In this document: positions 18,649 through 29,170 of the stretch, one piece after another
Position numbering within the stretch: position 1 is the stretch's first letter
Layout: each line of letters begins with the position of its first letter
Assembly (NCBI RefSeq): GCF_002091715.1
Contig: NZ_BDAG01000009.1
Coordinates: forward strand, 62,001 to 126,000
Source of the DNA: Pseudomonas migulae NBRC 103157
Lineage (GTDB): Bacteria > Pseudomonadota > Gammaproteobacteria > Pseudomonadales > Pseudomonadaceae
DNA length: 64,000 nt
Direction: 5' to 3'
Position numbers and translations under genes: made by a program
Notes under the pieces: model-generated
Database searches by the model: none
Told to the model about the DNA's origin: nothing
The model's input: the letters and a program-made list of their open reading frames with translations, nothing else

Positions 18649-19362
18649 TTATGGCAGGCGGTTGCGCAAAGCGGCAACCACGTTGAAGGTTTGCTCGCTA
18701 ACGCGACTGTTCGGATCTCTCAGCGTCAGCGTCAGGCGCACGCTACGGATTCGCGCAGGGTCGGATGGGTTGAGGCTGTAACTGGAAGCGGATGTATCAG
18801 TGGCCGACGCAGCGAGGCCGAAGCTCACGTCGAATTTGCTGACGTTGTCGATGAGCACTGCCTGAGTCGGCGTCCCGATGCCACTGCCCATCGTCAATTG
18901 CCCGTTCTTAAGGCTGTAGACCAGCCGCCGAATCGGAAACGCCAACTGTCCCGTCGCAGGATCCTGCTTGTTGGAATAAGCCGTCGCCGTGTTGCGGCAA
19001 TCGGAAACCACCGTCCAGGTCGGTGTGCTGCCGCCCGCTCCCACATCGGCTGTCACCAGGGTCAGCTTGAGATTGGCATTGTCCCAACTGATCGGCGCTA
19101 CCTGACTGAGATAGAAACTTCCTCCCGCGCTTGCATCGGTAATCGTCCCCAGACACCCAAACATCCCCACCATGCGGATTTCCTGAATCATCTTGCTCAG
19201 CACGAAACGCGCATCTTCCTGAATGTTCGCCGCCGCGTTCTGACTGACGTAGGTGTTCTTGGCCGCGATAAATACCTGCGCCACACCAAGTACCACGACC
19301 AGGCTCAACGCCAGGGCGATCAGCATTTCGATCAGGCCGAAACCTCTATTGAGCCGCTTCAT
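18649..19362 (-). CDS. pilW: Type IV pilus minor pilin PilW
   Basis: 237 residues from ATG 19362, which overlaps the pilV stop as ATGA. Prepilin start KRLNRGFGLIEMLIALALSLVVVLGVAQVFIAAKNTY with Gly cleavage site and Glu5. Long globular domain containing IQEDARFVLSKMIQEIRMVGMFGC, typical of PilW. A longer reading from 19452 is rejected because it lies inside pilV and adds residues before a perfect prepilin leader. Confidence 0.93.
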   Translation of the reverse strand: MKRLNRGFGLIEMLIALALSLVVVLGVAQVFIAAKNTYVSQNAAANIQEDARFVLSKMIQEIRMVGMFGCLGTITDASAGGSFYLSQVAPISWDNANLKLTLVTADVGAGGSTPTWTVVSDCRNTATAYSNKQDPATGQLAFPIRRLVYSLKNGQLTMGSGIGTPTQAVLIDNVSKFDVSFGLAASATDTSASSYSLNPSDPARIRSVRLTLTLRDPNSRVSEQTFNVVAALRNRLP

Positions 19363-19808
19363 GGCGTCGACACCGGATCGACGGCGGCGCGACTGGTCAG
19401 CACAAAGCTGCGGCGAGAGTTGGCGACATTGGCAGCCCGCGAGTCGTCCCAAGTGATGGTGATGGTGTACACCCGCTGATTAAGGGTGACGCTGCCCGTG
19501 GCGGTGCTGCCGAGGAAATTGACAATGTTGGAGGTGAAGTCGTACAGGTCCTGATCCCGAGCGACACTCAGGTTGCCCGATGTCGGCGGCGTGACGGTGT
19601 AATCGGCGCCGGAGTTGGCGCGGATGCGGTCCATCATGTCGTAGGCGATAAAACTTGCCTGGCTGGTCATGCGCGAACTGTCGGTGTATTTCAGCGCATT
19701 GAGCTGAAACGCCGCCGCCCCCAACAGGCCCACGCTCAGAATCAACAACGCCACCAGAACCTCGATCAGCGTCATGCCTTCCTGTGCTCGCTTGCTCCAT
19801 CCCCTCAT
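19359..19808 (-). CDS. pilV: Type IV pilus minor pilin PilV
   Basis: 149 residues. Prepilin leader MRGWSKRAQEGMTLIEVLVALLILSVGLLG, with Glu at position 5 after Gly, and the QASFIAYDMMDRIRAN segment characteristic of PilV. Start 19808 is set by the ATGA overlap with fimU; the alternative ATG 19847 lies within fimU. Second gene of the operon. Confidence 0.92.
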   Translation of the reverse strand: MRGWSKRAQEGMTLIEVLVALLILSVGLLGAAAFQLNALKYTDSSRMTSQASFIAYDMMDRIRANSGADYTVTPPTSGNLSVARDQDLYDFTSNIVNFLGSTATGSVTLNQRVYTITITWDDSRAANVANSRRSFVLTSRAAVDPVSTP

Positions 19809-20278
19809 CCGCAACTTCCACCCAATAGAATTCGTCCGTTCAAACACACATTCAGCGTCCTGCTTTGCGCCCCCAGTACATAGCTGATCACCACCGCCGT
19901 GGACGGTGCCGACAGACCGCCCAGATTGTTGAAATCGATGGCGGTCACTCCTGAGGTTAGCGTCAGAGTCGCGTCACTGCTCATCGCTGGAACAACCCGC
20001 AACACACTGGCCGGAGTGCCAGTACTGTCGTAGACCGCCAACTCTCCGGTCCAGACGCTACCGCCAGCGGTTGGACGCACCCGGGTGGTAATGCCCCGGT
20101 CGATGGCTTCAAGCCTGGCGAAATTCAAAGCGCGCTGCAGGTCGCCGATTTCAGTGTCGGCCTTGGTGCCTTGCACCGAACGGGTAAACGCCGGCACCGC
20201 CAGGGTGATCAGAATCAGAAAGACGGCGAGCGCGACCAGCAACTCGATCAGCGTGAAACCTTTTGTACGATGATCCAT
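19805..20278 (-). CDS. fimU: Minor pilin FimU/GspH-type pseudopilin
   Basis: 157 residues. Leader MDHRTKGFTLIELLVALAVFLILITLAVPAF with cleavage Gly and Glu5, then the GspH fold signature DLQRALNFARLEAIDRG and a C-terminal Cys pair (VCLNGRILLGGSCG). First gene of the minor-pilin operon, as fimU is in P. aeruginosa. FimU is thought to connect the minor-pilin tip complex to the major pilin. It cannot be separated from FimT with certainty by eye, but its place at the head of the operon favours FimU. Confidence 0.85.
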   Translation of the reverse strand: MDHRTKGFTLIELLVALAVFLILITLAVPAFTRSVQGTKADTEIGDLQRALNFARLEAIDRGITTRVRPTAGGSVWTGELAVYDSTGTPASVLRVVPAMSSDATLTLTSGVTAIDFNNLGGLSAPSTAVVISYVLGAQSRTLNVCLNGRILLGGSCG

Positions 20279-20363
20279 CGGTGCCCTCCGCTGCCGTCGG
20301 CTATACCTGCTGTTACACGCTAGAACATTCGACGGACTGATGTTCGGTTGTTTTCCTATTACT

Positions 20364-20380
20364 CGCGCAAGGATTGCGCG
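20364..20380. promoter_or_regulatory. Inverted repeat between divergent fimU and fimT-like genes
   Basis: CGCGCAA - GGA - TTGCGCG, a perfect 7-base palindrome 30 bases before the fimT-like start. It could be an operator or a 5' UTR hairpin; no regulator can be assigned. Confidence 0.45.
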
Positions 20381-20409
20381 GGCAACCGCATTCCAGGGAG
20401 GGAGTTTTC

Positions 20410-20964
20410 ATGCGCCAGCAAGGTTTCAGTCTGATTGAACTGCTTATGGGACTGATGATTGTCGGGATTGTTCTGCATTTGGTCAGTCCGGCGTTCGCAG
20501 CACTCACCGAGTCGAACCATCGAGAAGTAGCAGCGGAGTCGTTGATCAGCGGTATACGCAATGCCAGGACTGCGGCACTCACCCATAACCAGAATGTCGT
20601 GATCCATGGCATCAATGGAGACTGGGGTCAGGGCTGGCGGATTATTCTGGACATCAGTGGCAAAGGCCCTGAAGACAGAAGCAATCCACTGTTGATTGAG
20701 CACGCACGTGACGCCGGTGTGCCGATTATCGGCAATTGGAGTGTGAACCGTTTTGTACGTTTCAGCCGTCTAGGCGAACCATTGATGCCGGGCAAGGCCT
20801 TTCAAGCGGGGACATTGCATATTTGCGCGGCTCGCGAACCGGTCAGCCACCTGCAGGTGGTCCTGGCCCGCTCCGGCCGCGTGCGCCTGGACAGCCAGAA
20901 GGCTGAACAAGCGCTGTGTACAGCGAAAAAGATTAAAGCAAAGAACGGACGCGTAACTCTTTAG
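20410..20964 (+). CDS. GspH/FimT family pseudopilin, divergent from fimU
   Basis: 184 residues from ATG 20410, which has an excellent AGGGAGGGAG ribosome site. Leader [31 protein letters not shown] is a class III prepilin signal with Glu5, followed by the GspH-type [22 protein letters not shown] segment. Candidate FimT, a minor pilin implicated in DNA uptake in some bacteria; that role is inference. Its last 32 bases overlap the 3' end of the convergent ispH gene, so both C-termini share DNA. Confidence 0.85.
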   Translation: MRQQGFSLIELLMGLMIVGIVLHLVSPAFAALTESNHREVAAESLISGIRNARTAALTHNQNVVIHGINGDWGQGWRIILDISGKGPEDRSNPLLIEHARDAGVPIIGNWSVNRFVRFSRLGEPLMPGKAFQAGTLHICAAREPVSHLQVVLARSGRVRLDSQKAEQALCTAKKIKAKNGRVTL

Positions 20965-21880
20965 GCATGGAGAACGTGATGTTTTCCTCGCGACCGGCCA
21001 GCTCATCGGCACCGGTAGCGCCCCAGGCCTGCAGTTGCTGAATCACGCCACGCACCAGCACTTCAGGAGCGGAGGCACCAGCGGTAATACCGATACGCTC
21101 GACACCGTCGAACCAGCTTTTTTGCAGGTCTTCGGCACCGTCGATCAGGTAGGCCGGGGTGGCCATGCGCTCTGCCAGCTCACGCAAGCGATTGGAGTTG
21201 GAGCTGTTCGGGCTGCCGACCACCAACACCACGTCACATTCATCGGCCAGTGTTTTGACTGCATCCTGACGGTTTTGCGTGGCGTAGCAGATGTCGTCCT
21301 TGCGCGGACCACCGATCGCCGGAAAGCGCGTACGCAGGGCGTCGATGACGCGGCTGGTATCGTCCATGGACAGGGTCGTCTGGGTGACGAATGCCAGTTT
21401 TTCAGGATTGTGCACCTGCAACGCGGCAACGTCTTTTTCATCTTCAACCAGATAGATCGCGCCACCATTGCTGCCATCGTACTGGCCCATGGTGCCTTCG
21501 ACTTCCGGATGACCGGCGTGGCCGATCAGGATGCATTCACGGCCGTCACGGCTGTATCGCGCAACTTCAATGTGCACCTTGGTCACCAGCGGGCACGTCG
21601 CGTCGAACACTTTGAGGCCACGGCCAGCGGCTTCGGTGCGAACAGCCTGGGAAACGCCGTGGGCACTGAAGATCACGATCACGTCGTCGGGCACCTGATC
21701 CAGTTCCTCAACGAAGATCGCGCCGCGAGCGCGCAGGTCTTCGACGACGAATTTGTTGTGCACCACTTCGTGGCGCACATAGATCGGCGGCCCGAAGACT
21801 TCCAGGGCGCGGTTGACGATTTCGATCGCACGGTCCACACCGGCGCAGAAGCCACGGGGGTTGGCGAGTTTGATTTGCAT
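20933..21880 (-). CDS. ispH: 4-hydroxy-3-methylbut-2-enyl diphosphate reductase IspH (LytB)
   Basis: 315 residues. Iron-sulfur enzyme of the last step of the MEP isoprenoid pathway, producing IPP and DMAPP. Seen: the three cluster cysteines in [11 protein letters not shown] (Cys12), [11 protein letters not shown] (about Cys96) and [11 protein letters not shown] (about Cys197), plus HEVVHN and [11 protein letters not shown] substrate motifs. ATG 21880 begins [15 protein letters not shown] as expected. Downstream of fkpB in the minus-strand run; a REP doublet separates the two. Confidence 0.97.
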   Translation of the reverse strand: MQIKLANPRGFCAGVDRAIEIVNRALEVFGPPIYVRHEVVHNKFVVEDLRARGAIFVEELDQVPDDVIVIFSAHGVSQAVRTEAAGRGLKVFDATCPLVTKVHIEVARYSRDGRECILIGHAGHPEVEGTMGQYDGSNGGAIYLVEDEKDVAALQVHNPEKLAFVTQTTLSMDDTSRVIDALRTRFPAIGGPRKDDICYATQNRQDAVKTLADECDVVLVVGSPNSSNSNRLRELAERMATPAYLIDGAEDLQKSWFDGVERIGITAGASAPEVLVRGVIQQLQAWGATGADELAGREENITFSMPKELRVRSLL

Positions 21881-21903
21881 GCTGTGCCTCGTGTCTTGCC
21901 CTG

Positions 21904-22000
21904 TGTAGGAGCGAGCTTGCTCGCGAAAAACGAAAAGAAGACTCGTTTCGCCAGGATGTTCGCGTCATCGTTGACGCCCATCGCGAGCTCGCTCCTACAG
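21904..22000. repeat. REP doublet, GAGCTTGCTCGCGA type
   Basis: Forward copy (tgtaggagcgagcttgctcg) and inverted copy (cgcgagctcgctcctaca) about 50 bases apart, between fkpB and ispH. Confidence 0.85.
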
Positions 22001-22053
22001 GACACCGCGTAAATTCAGAAAGAACGTATGTTATCGCGAGCCGGTGGGGTCAG

Positions 22054-22506
22054 TTACAACGATTTGACGCTGATGATCTCGACGTCAAAGGTCAATGTCT
22101 TGCCGGCCAGCGGATGGTTGAAGTCGATGGTCACTTGCTCGTCATCGAACTCCTTCACAACGCCAGGCAGCTCAGTATTGGCCGCATCGTTGAAGATCAC
22201 CAGCAAACCCGGCGACAGGTCCATGTCCTTGAACTGCGAGCGCGGGATGATCTGCACGTTTTGCGGGTTTGGCTGGCCGAACGCGTTTTCCGGCTGAATC
22301 GTCAGCGTACGCTTATCGCCCGCCTTGAAGCCGAACAGTGCCGCTTCGAAACCTGGTAACAGGTTGCCGTCGCCGACCTGGAAGGTCGCCGGGGCTTTGT
22401 CGAAGGTGCTGTCGACGGTGTCGCCGTTCTCCAGGCGCAGTGCAAAGTGCAAGGTGACTTCCGTGTTCTGGCGGATGCGTTGCTCAGCCAATACCTGTTC
22501 AGTCAT
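22054..22506 (-). CDS. fkpB: FKBP-type peptidyl-prolyl isomerase FkpB (SlpA)
   Basis: 150 residues. SlyD-like FKBP fold: HFALRLENGDTVDSTFDKAPATFQVGDGNLLPGFEAALFG, KRTLTIQPENAFGQPNPQNVQ, and FNHPLAGKTLTFDVEI, the last being diagnostic of the SlyD/FkpB group. Start MTEQVLAEQ (22506) overlaps the lspA end by 8 bases; the longer reading from 22551 is inside lspA. The lspA-fkpB-ispH order is conserved in gammaproteobacteria. Confidence 0.94.
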   Translation of the reverse strand: MTEQVLAEQRIRQNTEVTLHFALRLENGDTVDSTFDKAPATFQVGDGNLLPGFEAALFGFKAGDKRTLTIQPENAFGQPNPQNVQIIPRSQFKDMDLSPGLLVIFNDAANTELPGVVKEFDDEQVTIDFNHPLAGKTLTFDVEIISVKSL

Positions 22507-23011
22507 GAACGGCTTCTCCGGTCTTTTTACTTTTGAACATGTCCAGCGCAAGCATCACGGCACCGACAGTAATTGCACTGTCGGCGAAGTTGAACGCAGG
22601 GAAATACCAGCGGTTCTGCCAATGCACCAGAATGAAATCGATCACATGGCCCAGGGCAATGCGGTCATACAGGTTGCCCAGCGCGCCACCGAGTACCAGG
22701 GCCAGCGCAATGGCCAGCCAGGTTTCGTTGCGCCCCAGACGTTTGAGCCATACCACCAGCACCGCACTGACCACCACCGCGATCAAGGCAAACAGCCAGC
22801 GCTGCCAGCCCGAGCTGTCGGCCAGGAAGCTGAACGCAGCGCCGGTGTTGTAGGCCAGGGTCCAGCTGAAGTAATCGGGGATCACCACGATCTGCTGGTA
22901 CATCTTCAACGAGCCTTCAAAGTAGAACTTGCTGGCCTGGTCGATGACCAGGACCAGCAAACTCAACCAGAGCCAGCTCAGCCGTCCGAAACGGCCAACG
23001 GCATTAGGCAT
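22499..23011 (-). CDS. lspA: Signal peptidase II (lipoprotein) LspA
   Basis: 170 residues, four membrane helices. It cuts the signal peptides of diacylglyceryl-modified prolipoproteins. The two catalytic aspartates lie in [15 protein letters not shown] and [11 protein letters not shown], and [10 protein letters not shown] is present. The gene overlaps the ileS stop by 8 bases and fkpB overlaps its end, so it is part of the ribF-ileS-lspA-fkpB run. Confidence 0.97.
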   Translation of the reverse strand: MPNAVGRFGRLSWLWLSLLVLVIDQASKFYFEGSLKMYQQIVVIPDYFSWTLAYNTGAAFSFLADSSGWQRWLFALIAVVVSAVLVVWLKRLGRNETWLAIALALVLGGALGNLYDRIALGHVIDFILVHWQNRWYFPAFNFADSAITVGAVMLALDMFKSKKTGEAVHD

Positions 23012-25835
23012 AGTGACGAACCTCGCCAGCGCCGCTGATGTTGTCGACGCAACGACCGCAGATTTCCGGATGCTCCGGGTTCACGCCGACGTCTTCACGG
23101 CAGTGCCAGCAACGGGCGCACTTGGCGAAGGCCGACTTGACGATTTTCAGCTTCAGGCCGCTGACTTCGGTGACCACTGCGTCCGCTGGTGCCTGAACAA
23201 AAGGCGCAACGCTGGCGGTCGAGGTGATCAGCACGAAACGCAGTTCGTTGCTCAGTTTGGCCAGGTCGGCGCTCAGCGCGTCTTCGGCAAACAGCGTCAC
23301 TTCGGCTTGCAGGTTGCCACCGACGGCCTTGGCCGCGCGCTGGATTTCCATTTCCTTGTTCACAGCGACCTTCACCGCCATGATCCGCTCCCAGTAGGCG
23401 CGGCCCAGTTCAACGTTTTCCGGCAGTTCGGTCAGGCCTTCGTACCAGGTGTTGAGCATCACCGATTCGTTACGCTCGCCCGGCAGGTATTCCCACAGTT
23501 CGTCGGCGGTGAACGCAAGGATCGGCGCGATCCAGCGCACCAGCGCTTCGGAGATGTGATACAGCGCGGTTTGCGCCGAACGGCGGGCCTTGCTGTTGGC
23601 GCCAGTGGTGTACTGACGGTCCTTGATGATATCGAGGTAGAAACCGCCCAGCTCCTGCACGCAGAAGTTGTGGATCTTGGAGTAGACGTTCCAGAAGCGG
23701 TACTCGCCGTAGTGCTCTTGCAGCTCGCGTTGCAGCAGCAGCGTGCGGTCAACGGCCCAACGGTCCAGCGCCAGCATTTCTTCGGCCGGCAGGATGTCGG
23801 TGGCCGGGTTGAAACCGGTCAGGTTGGAGAGCAGGAAGCGCGCGGTGTTACGGATCCGCCGGTAAGCGTCCGCACTGCGTTGCAGGATCTGCTCGGACAC
23901 CGCCATTTCACCCGAGTAATCGGTAGAAGCGACCCACAGACGCATGATGTCGGCGCCCAGGGTGTCGTTGACTTTTTGCGGCGCGATCACGTTGCCCAGC
24001 GATTTGGACATCTTGCGGCCGGACTCATCCACGGTGAAGCCGTGGGTCAGCAGTTCGCGATACGGCGCGTGGTTGTCGATGGCGCAACCGGTCAGCAGCG
24101 ATGAGTGGAACCAGCCGCGGTGTTGGTCCGACCCTTCCAGGTACAGGTCGGCGCGCGGGCCGGTCTCGTGGCCCATCGGGTGCGAACCGCGCAGAACGTG
24201 CCAATGCGTGGTACCCGAATCGAACCAGACGTCCAGGGTGTCGCTGATCTTGTCGTACTGCGGCGCTTCGTCACCGAGCAACTCGGCAGCGTCCATCTTG
24301 AACCAGGCTTCGATGCCTTCGACTTCGACGCGCTTGGCGACTTCTTCCATCAGCTCGGCGGTACGCGGGTGCAGCTCGCCGCTTTCCTTGTTCAGGAAGA
24401 ACGGGATCGGCACGCCCCAATTGCGCTGACGGGAGATGCACCAGTCCGGACGGTTGGCGATCATCGAGTGCAGGCGCGCCTGGCCCCAGGCTGGAACGAA
24501 CTGAGTCTCTTCGATGGCTTTGAGCGCGCGCTTGCGCAGGGTTTCGCCGGTCGCAGGCTCTTTGTCCATGCCGATGAACCACTGCGCGGTGGCGCGATAG
24601 ATCAATGGGGTTTTGTGACGCCAGCAGTGCATGTAGCTGTGTTCGATGATGGTGGTGTGCAGCAACGCACCGACTTCGGTCAGTTTATCGACGATGGCCG
24701 GGTTGGCTTTCCAGATGAACTGGCCGCCAAAGAACTCCAGCGACGGTACGTAAACACCGTTGCTCTGTACCGGGTTGAGGATGTCATCGTTGACCATGCC
24801 GTATTTCTTGCAGGTCACGAAGTCGTCTACGCCGTAGGCCGGCGAGGAGTGAACCACGCCGGTGCCGGCGCCCAGTTCAACGTAGTCGGCCAGGTAAACC
24901 GGCGACAGGCGATCGTAGAACGGGTGACGGAAGTTGATCAGCTCCAGCTCTTTACCGGTGGTGGTCGCGATGACCGAGCCTTCCAGGCTGTAACGGGCCA
25001 GGCAGGATTCGACCAGCTCTTCAGCCAGGACCAGCAGTTTGTCGCCGACATCGACCAGGGCGTAGTTGAATTCCGGGTGAACGTTCAACGCCTGGTTGGC
25101 CGGGATGGTCCACGGGGTGGTGGTCCAGATCACGATCGAAGCCGGTTTGCCCAGCGACGACAGACCGAAAGCGGCAGCCAGTTTGGCTTCATCGGCAATC
25201 GGGAACGCCACGTCGATGGTCGAGGACTTCTTGTTCTCGTACTCGACTTCCGCTTCAGCCAGGGCCGAACCGCAGTCGAAGCACCAGTTCACGGGCTTGA
25301 GGCCCTTGAACACGAAACCGCCCTTGACGATTTCGGCGAGTGCGCGGATTTCACCGGCCTCGTTCTTGAAATCCATGGTCTTGTACGGGTTGGCGAAGTC
25401 GCCCAACACGCCCAGACGGATGAATTCGGACTTCTGGCCTTCGATCTGCTCGGTGGCGTAGGCACGGCACAGTTCGCGGGTCTTGTCCGCGCCCAGGTTC
25501 TTGCCGTGGGTCACTTCGACTTTGTGCTCGATCGGCAGACCGTGGCAGTCCCAGCCCGGAACATAAGGCGCATCGAAACCCGACAGGGTCTTCGAGCGGA
25601 TGATCATGTCCTTGAGGATCTTGTTCAGCGCATGACCGATGTGAATCGTGCCGTTGGCGTACGGAGGACCGTCGTGAAGTACGAACTTCGGACGATCCTT
25701 GCCAATTTCGCGCAACTTACCGTACAGGCCAATGCTGTCCCAGCGCTGCAGAATCTGCGGTTCGCGCTGAGGCAGGCCGGCCTTCATTGGGAAGGCGGTG
25801 TCCGGAAGGTTTAGCGTGGCTTTATAGTCGGTCAT
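23004..25835 (-). CDS. ileS: Isoleucyl-tRNA synthetase
   Basis: 943 residues, full length. Class I synthetase with the HIGH-type motif ([13 protein letters not shown]) and KMSKS ([11 protein letters not shown]), the editing domain between them ([21 protein letters not shown]) and a C-terminal zinc site ([12 protein letters not shown] ... EICGRCV). The start ATG follows the ribF stop without a single intervening base. This is the ordinary eubacterial mupirocin-sensitive architecture, judged from the short C-terminal zinc domain. Confidence 0.98.
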   Translation of the reverse strand: MTDYKATLNLPDTAFPMKAGLPQREPQILQRWDSIGLYGKLREIGKDRPKFVLHDGPPYANGTIHIGHALNKILKDMIIRSKTLSGFDAPYVPGWDCHGLPIEHKVEVTHGKNLGADKTRELCRAYATEQIEGQKSEFIRLGVLGDFANPYKTMDFKNEAGEIRALAEIVKGGFVFKGLKPVNWCFDCGSALAEAEVEYENKKSSTIDVAFPIADEAKLAAAFGLSSLGKPASIVIWTTTPWTIPANQALNVHPEFNYALVDVGDKLLVLAEELVESCLARYSLEGSVIATTTGKELELINFRHPFYDRLSPVYLADYVELGAGTGVVHSSPAYGVDDFVTCKKYGMVNDDILNPVQSNGVYVPSLEFFGGQFIWKANPAIVDKLTEVGALLHTTIIEHSYMHCWRHKTPLIYRATAQWFIGMDKEPATGETLRKRALKAIEETQFVPAWGQARLHSMIANRPDWCISRQRNWGVPIPFFLNKESGELHPRTAELMEEVAKRVEVEGIEAWFKMDAAELLGDEAPQYDKISDTLDVWFDSGTTHWHVLRGSHPMGHETGPRADLYLEGSDQHRGWFHSSLLTGCAIDNHAPYRELLTHGFTVDESGRKMSKSLGNVIAPQKVNDTLGADIMRLWVASTDYSGEMAVSEQILQRSADAYRRIRNTARFLLSNLTGFNPATDILPAEEMLALDRWAVDRTLLLQRELQEHYGEYRFWNVYSKIHNFCVQELGGFYLDIIKDRQYTTGANSKARRSAQTALYHISEALVRWIAPILAFTADELWEYLPGERNESVMLNTWYEGLTELPENVELGRAYWERIMAVKVAVNKEMEIQRAAKAVGGNLQAEVTLFAEDALSADLAKLSNELRFVLITSTASVAPFVQAPADAVVTEVSGLKLKIVKSAFAKCARCWHCREDVGVNPEHPEICGRCVDNISGAGEVRHYA

Positions 25836-26786
25836 TTATGGCTCTTCATTAGCGATTGGCGCTAGGTGCGACAGGGCACGGGCGGCGGCGACATCCGCAT
25901 TGATCGCCGTCTTAAGCGCCTCCAGAGAGGCGAAACGCTGCTCTTCACGCAGCTTGTGGTGGAAAACCACCGTCAAACGCCGGTCATACAGATCGCCGGC
26001 AAAATCTAAAAGATGTACTTCGAGGTGGGCCTTGCCATCCCCTTGGACCGTTGGCCGCACGCCGATGTTGGCGACGCCTGGCCAGGTCTTGCCGTCGATG
26101 TCGATGTCGACCAGGAAAACCCCGGACAACGGCACGCGACGGCGCTTGAGTTGAATGTTGGCGGTTGGCGTACCCAGTTGGCGCGCCAGCTTCTGGCCGT
26201 GCAACACACGCCCGGTAATCTGGAACGGACGACCGAGCAGGCGTTCGGCCAAGGCAAAGTCTGCAGCGGCCAGGGCATTTCGCACCTGGGTGCTGCTGAC
26301 GCGTATACCGTCCAGTTCAACGGTTTGCGCCGCTTCGACGGTGAAGCCTTGCATGACGCCGGCCTGTTGCAGGAAATCGAAATCCCCTACCCGGTCACAG
26401 CCGAAGCGGAAGTCGTCGCCGACCTCCAGGTGCTGCACGCCAAGGCCGTCCACCAGAATGGTATCGACGAACTCGCTGGCGCTGAGCTTGCTCAGGCGTT
26501 GATTGAAGGCCAGGCACAGAACCCGGTCGACACCTTCGTCAGCCAGCAGCTGCAACTTGTCTCGCAGACGCGCCAGACGGGCCGGCGCCGTGTCCGGGGC
26601 GAAAAATTCCCGCGGCTGCGGCTCGAAAATCACCACGCAGCTGGGCACGCTCAACTCGAGCGCTCGCTCACGCAGCCTCGCCAGGATAGCCTGGTGGCCA
26701 CGGTGAACACCGTCAAAGTTGCCAATAGTGGCGACACAGCCCCGATGCTGGGGGCGCAGGTTGTGGAGGCCTCGAACCAGCTGCAT
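25836..26786 (-). CDS. ribF: Bifunctional riboflavin kinase / FAD synthetase RibF
   Basis: 316 residues. The N-terminal adenylyltransferase has GNFDGVHRGHQAI, and the FRFGCDRVGDF and STQVRNALAAADF segments. The C-terminal flavokinase has GQKLARQLGTPTANIQL and GVFLVDIDIDGKTWPGVANIGVRPT. It makes FMN, then FAD. MQLVRGLHNL at 26786 is the conventional start; further upstream ATGs extend the protein with unconserved sequence. Immediately adjacent to ileS, as in E. coli. Confidence 0.95.
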   Translation of the reverse strand: MQLVRGLHNLRPQHRGCVATIGNFDGVHRGHQAILARLRERALELSVPSCVVIFEPQPREFFAPDTAPARLARLRDKLQLLADEGVDRVLCLAFNQRLSKLSASEFVDTILVDGLGVQHLEVGDDFRFGCDRVGDFDFLQQAGVMQGFTVEAAQTVELDGIRVSSTQVRNALAAADFALAERLLGRPFQITGRVLHGQKLARQLGTPTANIQLKRRRVPLSGVFLVDIDIDGKTWPGVANIGVRPTVQGDGKAHLEVHLLDFAGDLYDRRLTVVFHHKLREEQRFASLEALKTAINADVAAARALSHLAPIANEEP

Positions 26787-26915
26787 AACGCGCTTCTTGC
26801 TCATAAAGTGGTCGATTATAACCACACCCGGCGGCCGACGACAGGCAACACCGTAACCCAAAGTGATCGAACCGACAAAACCGCCGGCTCGCCCGTGTTT
26901 ATCGAGGCAATAGCC

Positions 26916-28454
26916 TCAACTCAGCGCCTTGCGATTGAAGTCGCGCAAACGGAAGCCCATCAGCAGCAACATGCCGAAATAAGAGACCACGCCAGCAACC
27001 ACCAGCGCGCCCAGACGCAGGAATCGCTCGAGCATGTGCCCCTGATCCCAGGCCGGCATAAAGTGCATCCCGGCCAGCAACACCGCTGACATCACCAACA
27101 CCGCGATCACCAGCTTCGCACCGAACTTACCCCAGCCCGGTTGTGGCTGGTACATCTGCTGCTTGCGCAGCTGATAGAACAGCAGGCCGGCGTTGATGCA
27201 GGCACCGGCGCTGATCGCCAGTGCCAGCCCGGCGTGGGCCAGCGGACCGATCAACACCAGGTTGAACAACTGCGTGACGACCAACGTGAAAATCGCGATT
27301 TTTACCGGCGTGCGGATGTTTTGTTGCGCATAAAAGCCTGGCGCCAGCACTTTGATCACGATAATCCCGATCAATCCGACCGAATAAGCGATCAGCGCCC
27401 GCTGGGTCATGGCCGCGTCGAAGGCGTTGAACTGACCGTACTGGAATAACGAAACCGTCAACGGCTCAGCCAGAATCCCCAGCGCAAGCGAGCATGGCAG
27501 CACCAGCATGAAGCACAGGCGCAGGCCCCAATCGAGAATCCGCGAATACTCGGCGCGGTCCTTGCTGGCGTAGGTCTTGGCCAGAGTCGGCAGCAGAATC
27601 GTGCCCAACGCCACGCCCAGTACACCGGACGGCAATTCCATCAAGCGGTCGGCGTAATACATCCACGATACGGAGCCGGCGACCAGGAACGACGCAAAAA
27701 TGGTGTTGATGATCAGCGAAATCTGACTCACCGAAACGCCGAGAATCGCCGGCAGCATTTGTTTCATGACCCGCCAGACGCCGCTGTCGCGCAGGTTCAG
27801 GCGCGGCAGCACGAGCATGCCGATTTTTTTCAGGTGCGGCAGCTGATAAAGCAATTGCGCCAGCCCACCGGCCAGCACTGCCCAACCCAGGGCCATCACT
27901 GGCGGATCGAAATACGGTGTCAGGAACACCGAAAAGATGATCATGCTGACATTGAGCAAGGTCGGCACGAAGGCCGGCACCGAGAAGCGGTTATAGGTGT
28001 TGAGGATCGCCCCGGCCAGTGAAGACAGGGAGATCAGCAATATATAAGGAAAGGTCACCCGCAACAGGTTGGACGTCAGCTCGAACTTTTCCGGCGTGTC
28101 GGTAAAACCTGGCGCGGTCGCCCAGATCACCCATGGCGCGGCGAGCATGCCCAGTGCGGTGACCAGCGCCAGTACCAGCGTCAGCAGGCCGGAGACGTAG
28201 GCAACAAAAGTGCGTGTCGCCTCCTCGCCCTCCTGGCTTTTATATTCGGCAAGAATCGGCACGAACGCCTGGGAAAAGGCCCCTTCGGCGAAGATCCGGC
28301 GCAGCAGATTGGGCAACTTGAAGGCGATGAAGAAGGCGTCGGTCGCCATTCCCGCGCCGAATGTGCGTGCAATGAGGGTGTCACGGACGAACCCCAGAAT
28401 CCGGGAAAGCATCGTGATAGAGCTGACGGCGGCCAACGATTTGAGCAGATTCAT
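26916..28454 (-). CDS. murJ: Lipid II flippase MurJ (MviN)
   Basis: 512 residues, about 14 hydrophobic helices. MurJ moves lipid II across the inner membrane for peptidoglycan synthesis. Seen: [84 protein letters not shown], and the cationic-cavity arginine region characteristic of MurJ. Start 28454 gives the conserved N-terminus; an upstream in-frame ATG adds 49 residues of unrelated sequence. Divergent from rpsT. Confidence 0.96.
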   Translation of the reverse strand: MNLLKSLAAVSSITMLSRILGFVRDTLIARTFGAGMATDAFFIAFKLPNLLRRIFAEGAFSQAFVPILAEYKSQEGEEATRTFVAYVSGLLTLVLALVTALGMLAAPWVIWATAPGFTDTPEKFELTSNLLRVTFPYILLISLSSLAGAILNTYNRFSVPAFVPTLLNVSMIIFSVFLTPYFDPPVMALGWAVLAGGLAQLLYQLPHLKKIGMLVLPRLNLRDSGVWRVMKQMLPAILGVSVSQISLIINTIFASFLVAGSVSWMYYADRLMELPSGVLGVALGTILLPTLAKTYASKDRAEYSRILDWGLRLCFMLVLPCSLALGILAEPLTVSLFQYGQFNAFDAAMTQRALIAYSVGLIGIIVIKVLAPGFYAQQNIRTPVKIAIFTLVVTQLFNLVLIGPLAHAGLALAISAGACINAGLLFYQLRKQQMYQPQPGWGKFGAKLVIAVLVMSAVLLAGMHFMPAWDQGHMLERFLRLGALVVAGVVSYFGMLLLMGFRLRDFNRKALS

Positions 28455-28624
28455 TGAAAGAGTTTGTGCCTGTCGATAAACAGCAGGCGAACAACGCGCC
28501 CACTTATGCGATACTCCGCGCCGCAGCAGCACAGAGCCAAAGCTCGCGAGTTTACAGGTCAAGCGCCGGAAATAAATATCCCGCCTCTTTATACCTACCA
28601 CTTAGCGGAACGTCTCAACCGCCC

Positions 28625-28653
28625 TTGACAAGACATCAACTCATCGGCATGAT
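28625..28653 (+). promoter_or_regulatory. Sigma70 promoter of rpsT
   Basis: TTGACA (28625-28630), 17-base spacer, CATGAT (28648-28653), about 55 bases before the rpsT start. Confidence 0.7.
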
Positions 28654-28706
28654 TCGCGGCCTATTTTGTTTGCTATTTCCTAAAAAGTCTTTCGAGGAGC
28701 TCGACG

Positions 28707-28985
28707 GTGGCCAACACACCTTCCGCCAAAAAACGTGCAAAACAGGCTGAGAAGCGTCGCAGCCACAACGCCAGCCTGCGTTCCATGGTTCGTACCTACA
28801 TCAAGAATGTAGTTAAGGCCATCGACGCAAAAGACGCTGAAAAAGCTCAAGCTGCTTACGTTCTGGCCGTGCCAGTTATCGACCGTATGGCCGATAAAGG
28901 CATCATCCACAAGAACAAGGCTGCTCGCCATAAGAGCCGCCTGAACGGTCACGTCAAGGCTCTGAACCTTGCTGTTGCCGCATAA
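28707..28985 (+). CDS. rpsT: 30S ribosomal protein S20
   Basis: 92 residues, GTG start with a GAGGAG ribosome site. Begins [26 protein letters not shown] and ends in the [14 protein letters not shown] helix, the full S20 pattern. Lysine/arginine-rich three-helix protein that binds 16S rRNA. A single gene with its own promoter and terminator; non-ATG starts are common for rpsT, which in E. coli is autoregulated. Confidence 0.98.
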   Translation: MANTPSAKKRAKQAEKRRSHNASLRSMVRTYIKNVVKAIDAKDAEKAQAAYVLAVPVIDRMADKGIIHKNKAARHKSRLNGHVKALNLAVAA

Positions 28986-29000
28986 GCGATAAGCTTGTTG

Positions 29001-29029
29001 AAAAACCGACCCCAGGGTCGGTTTTTTAT
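29001..29029 (+). terminator. Terminator of rpsT
   Basis: Stem AAAAACCGACCC / GGGTCGGTTTTTT with loop CA, 15 bases after the stop. Confidence 0.9.
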
Positions 29030-29063
29030 TGCCTGTCATTTAGTAAACGCACCGCAAAAAAAT

Positions 29064-29153
29064 ATGGGAGCAGGCTTGCTCGCGAATGCGCTGTATCAGC
29101 CGGCATCAATATCGCCTGACACACCGCATTCGCGAGCAAGCCCGCTCCCACAA
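29064..29153. repeat. REP doublet, GCTTGCTCGCGAA type
   Basis: Forward and inverted copies of the gggagc-aggcttgctcgcgaa palindrome about 40 bases apart, between rpsT and creA. Confidence 0.9.
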
Positions 29154-29170
29154 TTTGGATCTTCGCCAGT

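Noticed and set aside
24105..25814. 569-residue plus-strand open frame over ileS
   Set aside because: Shadow of the ileS codon pattern with no recognisable protein motif.
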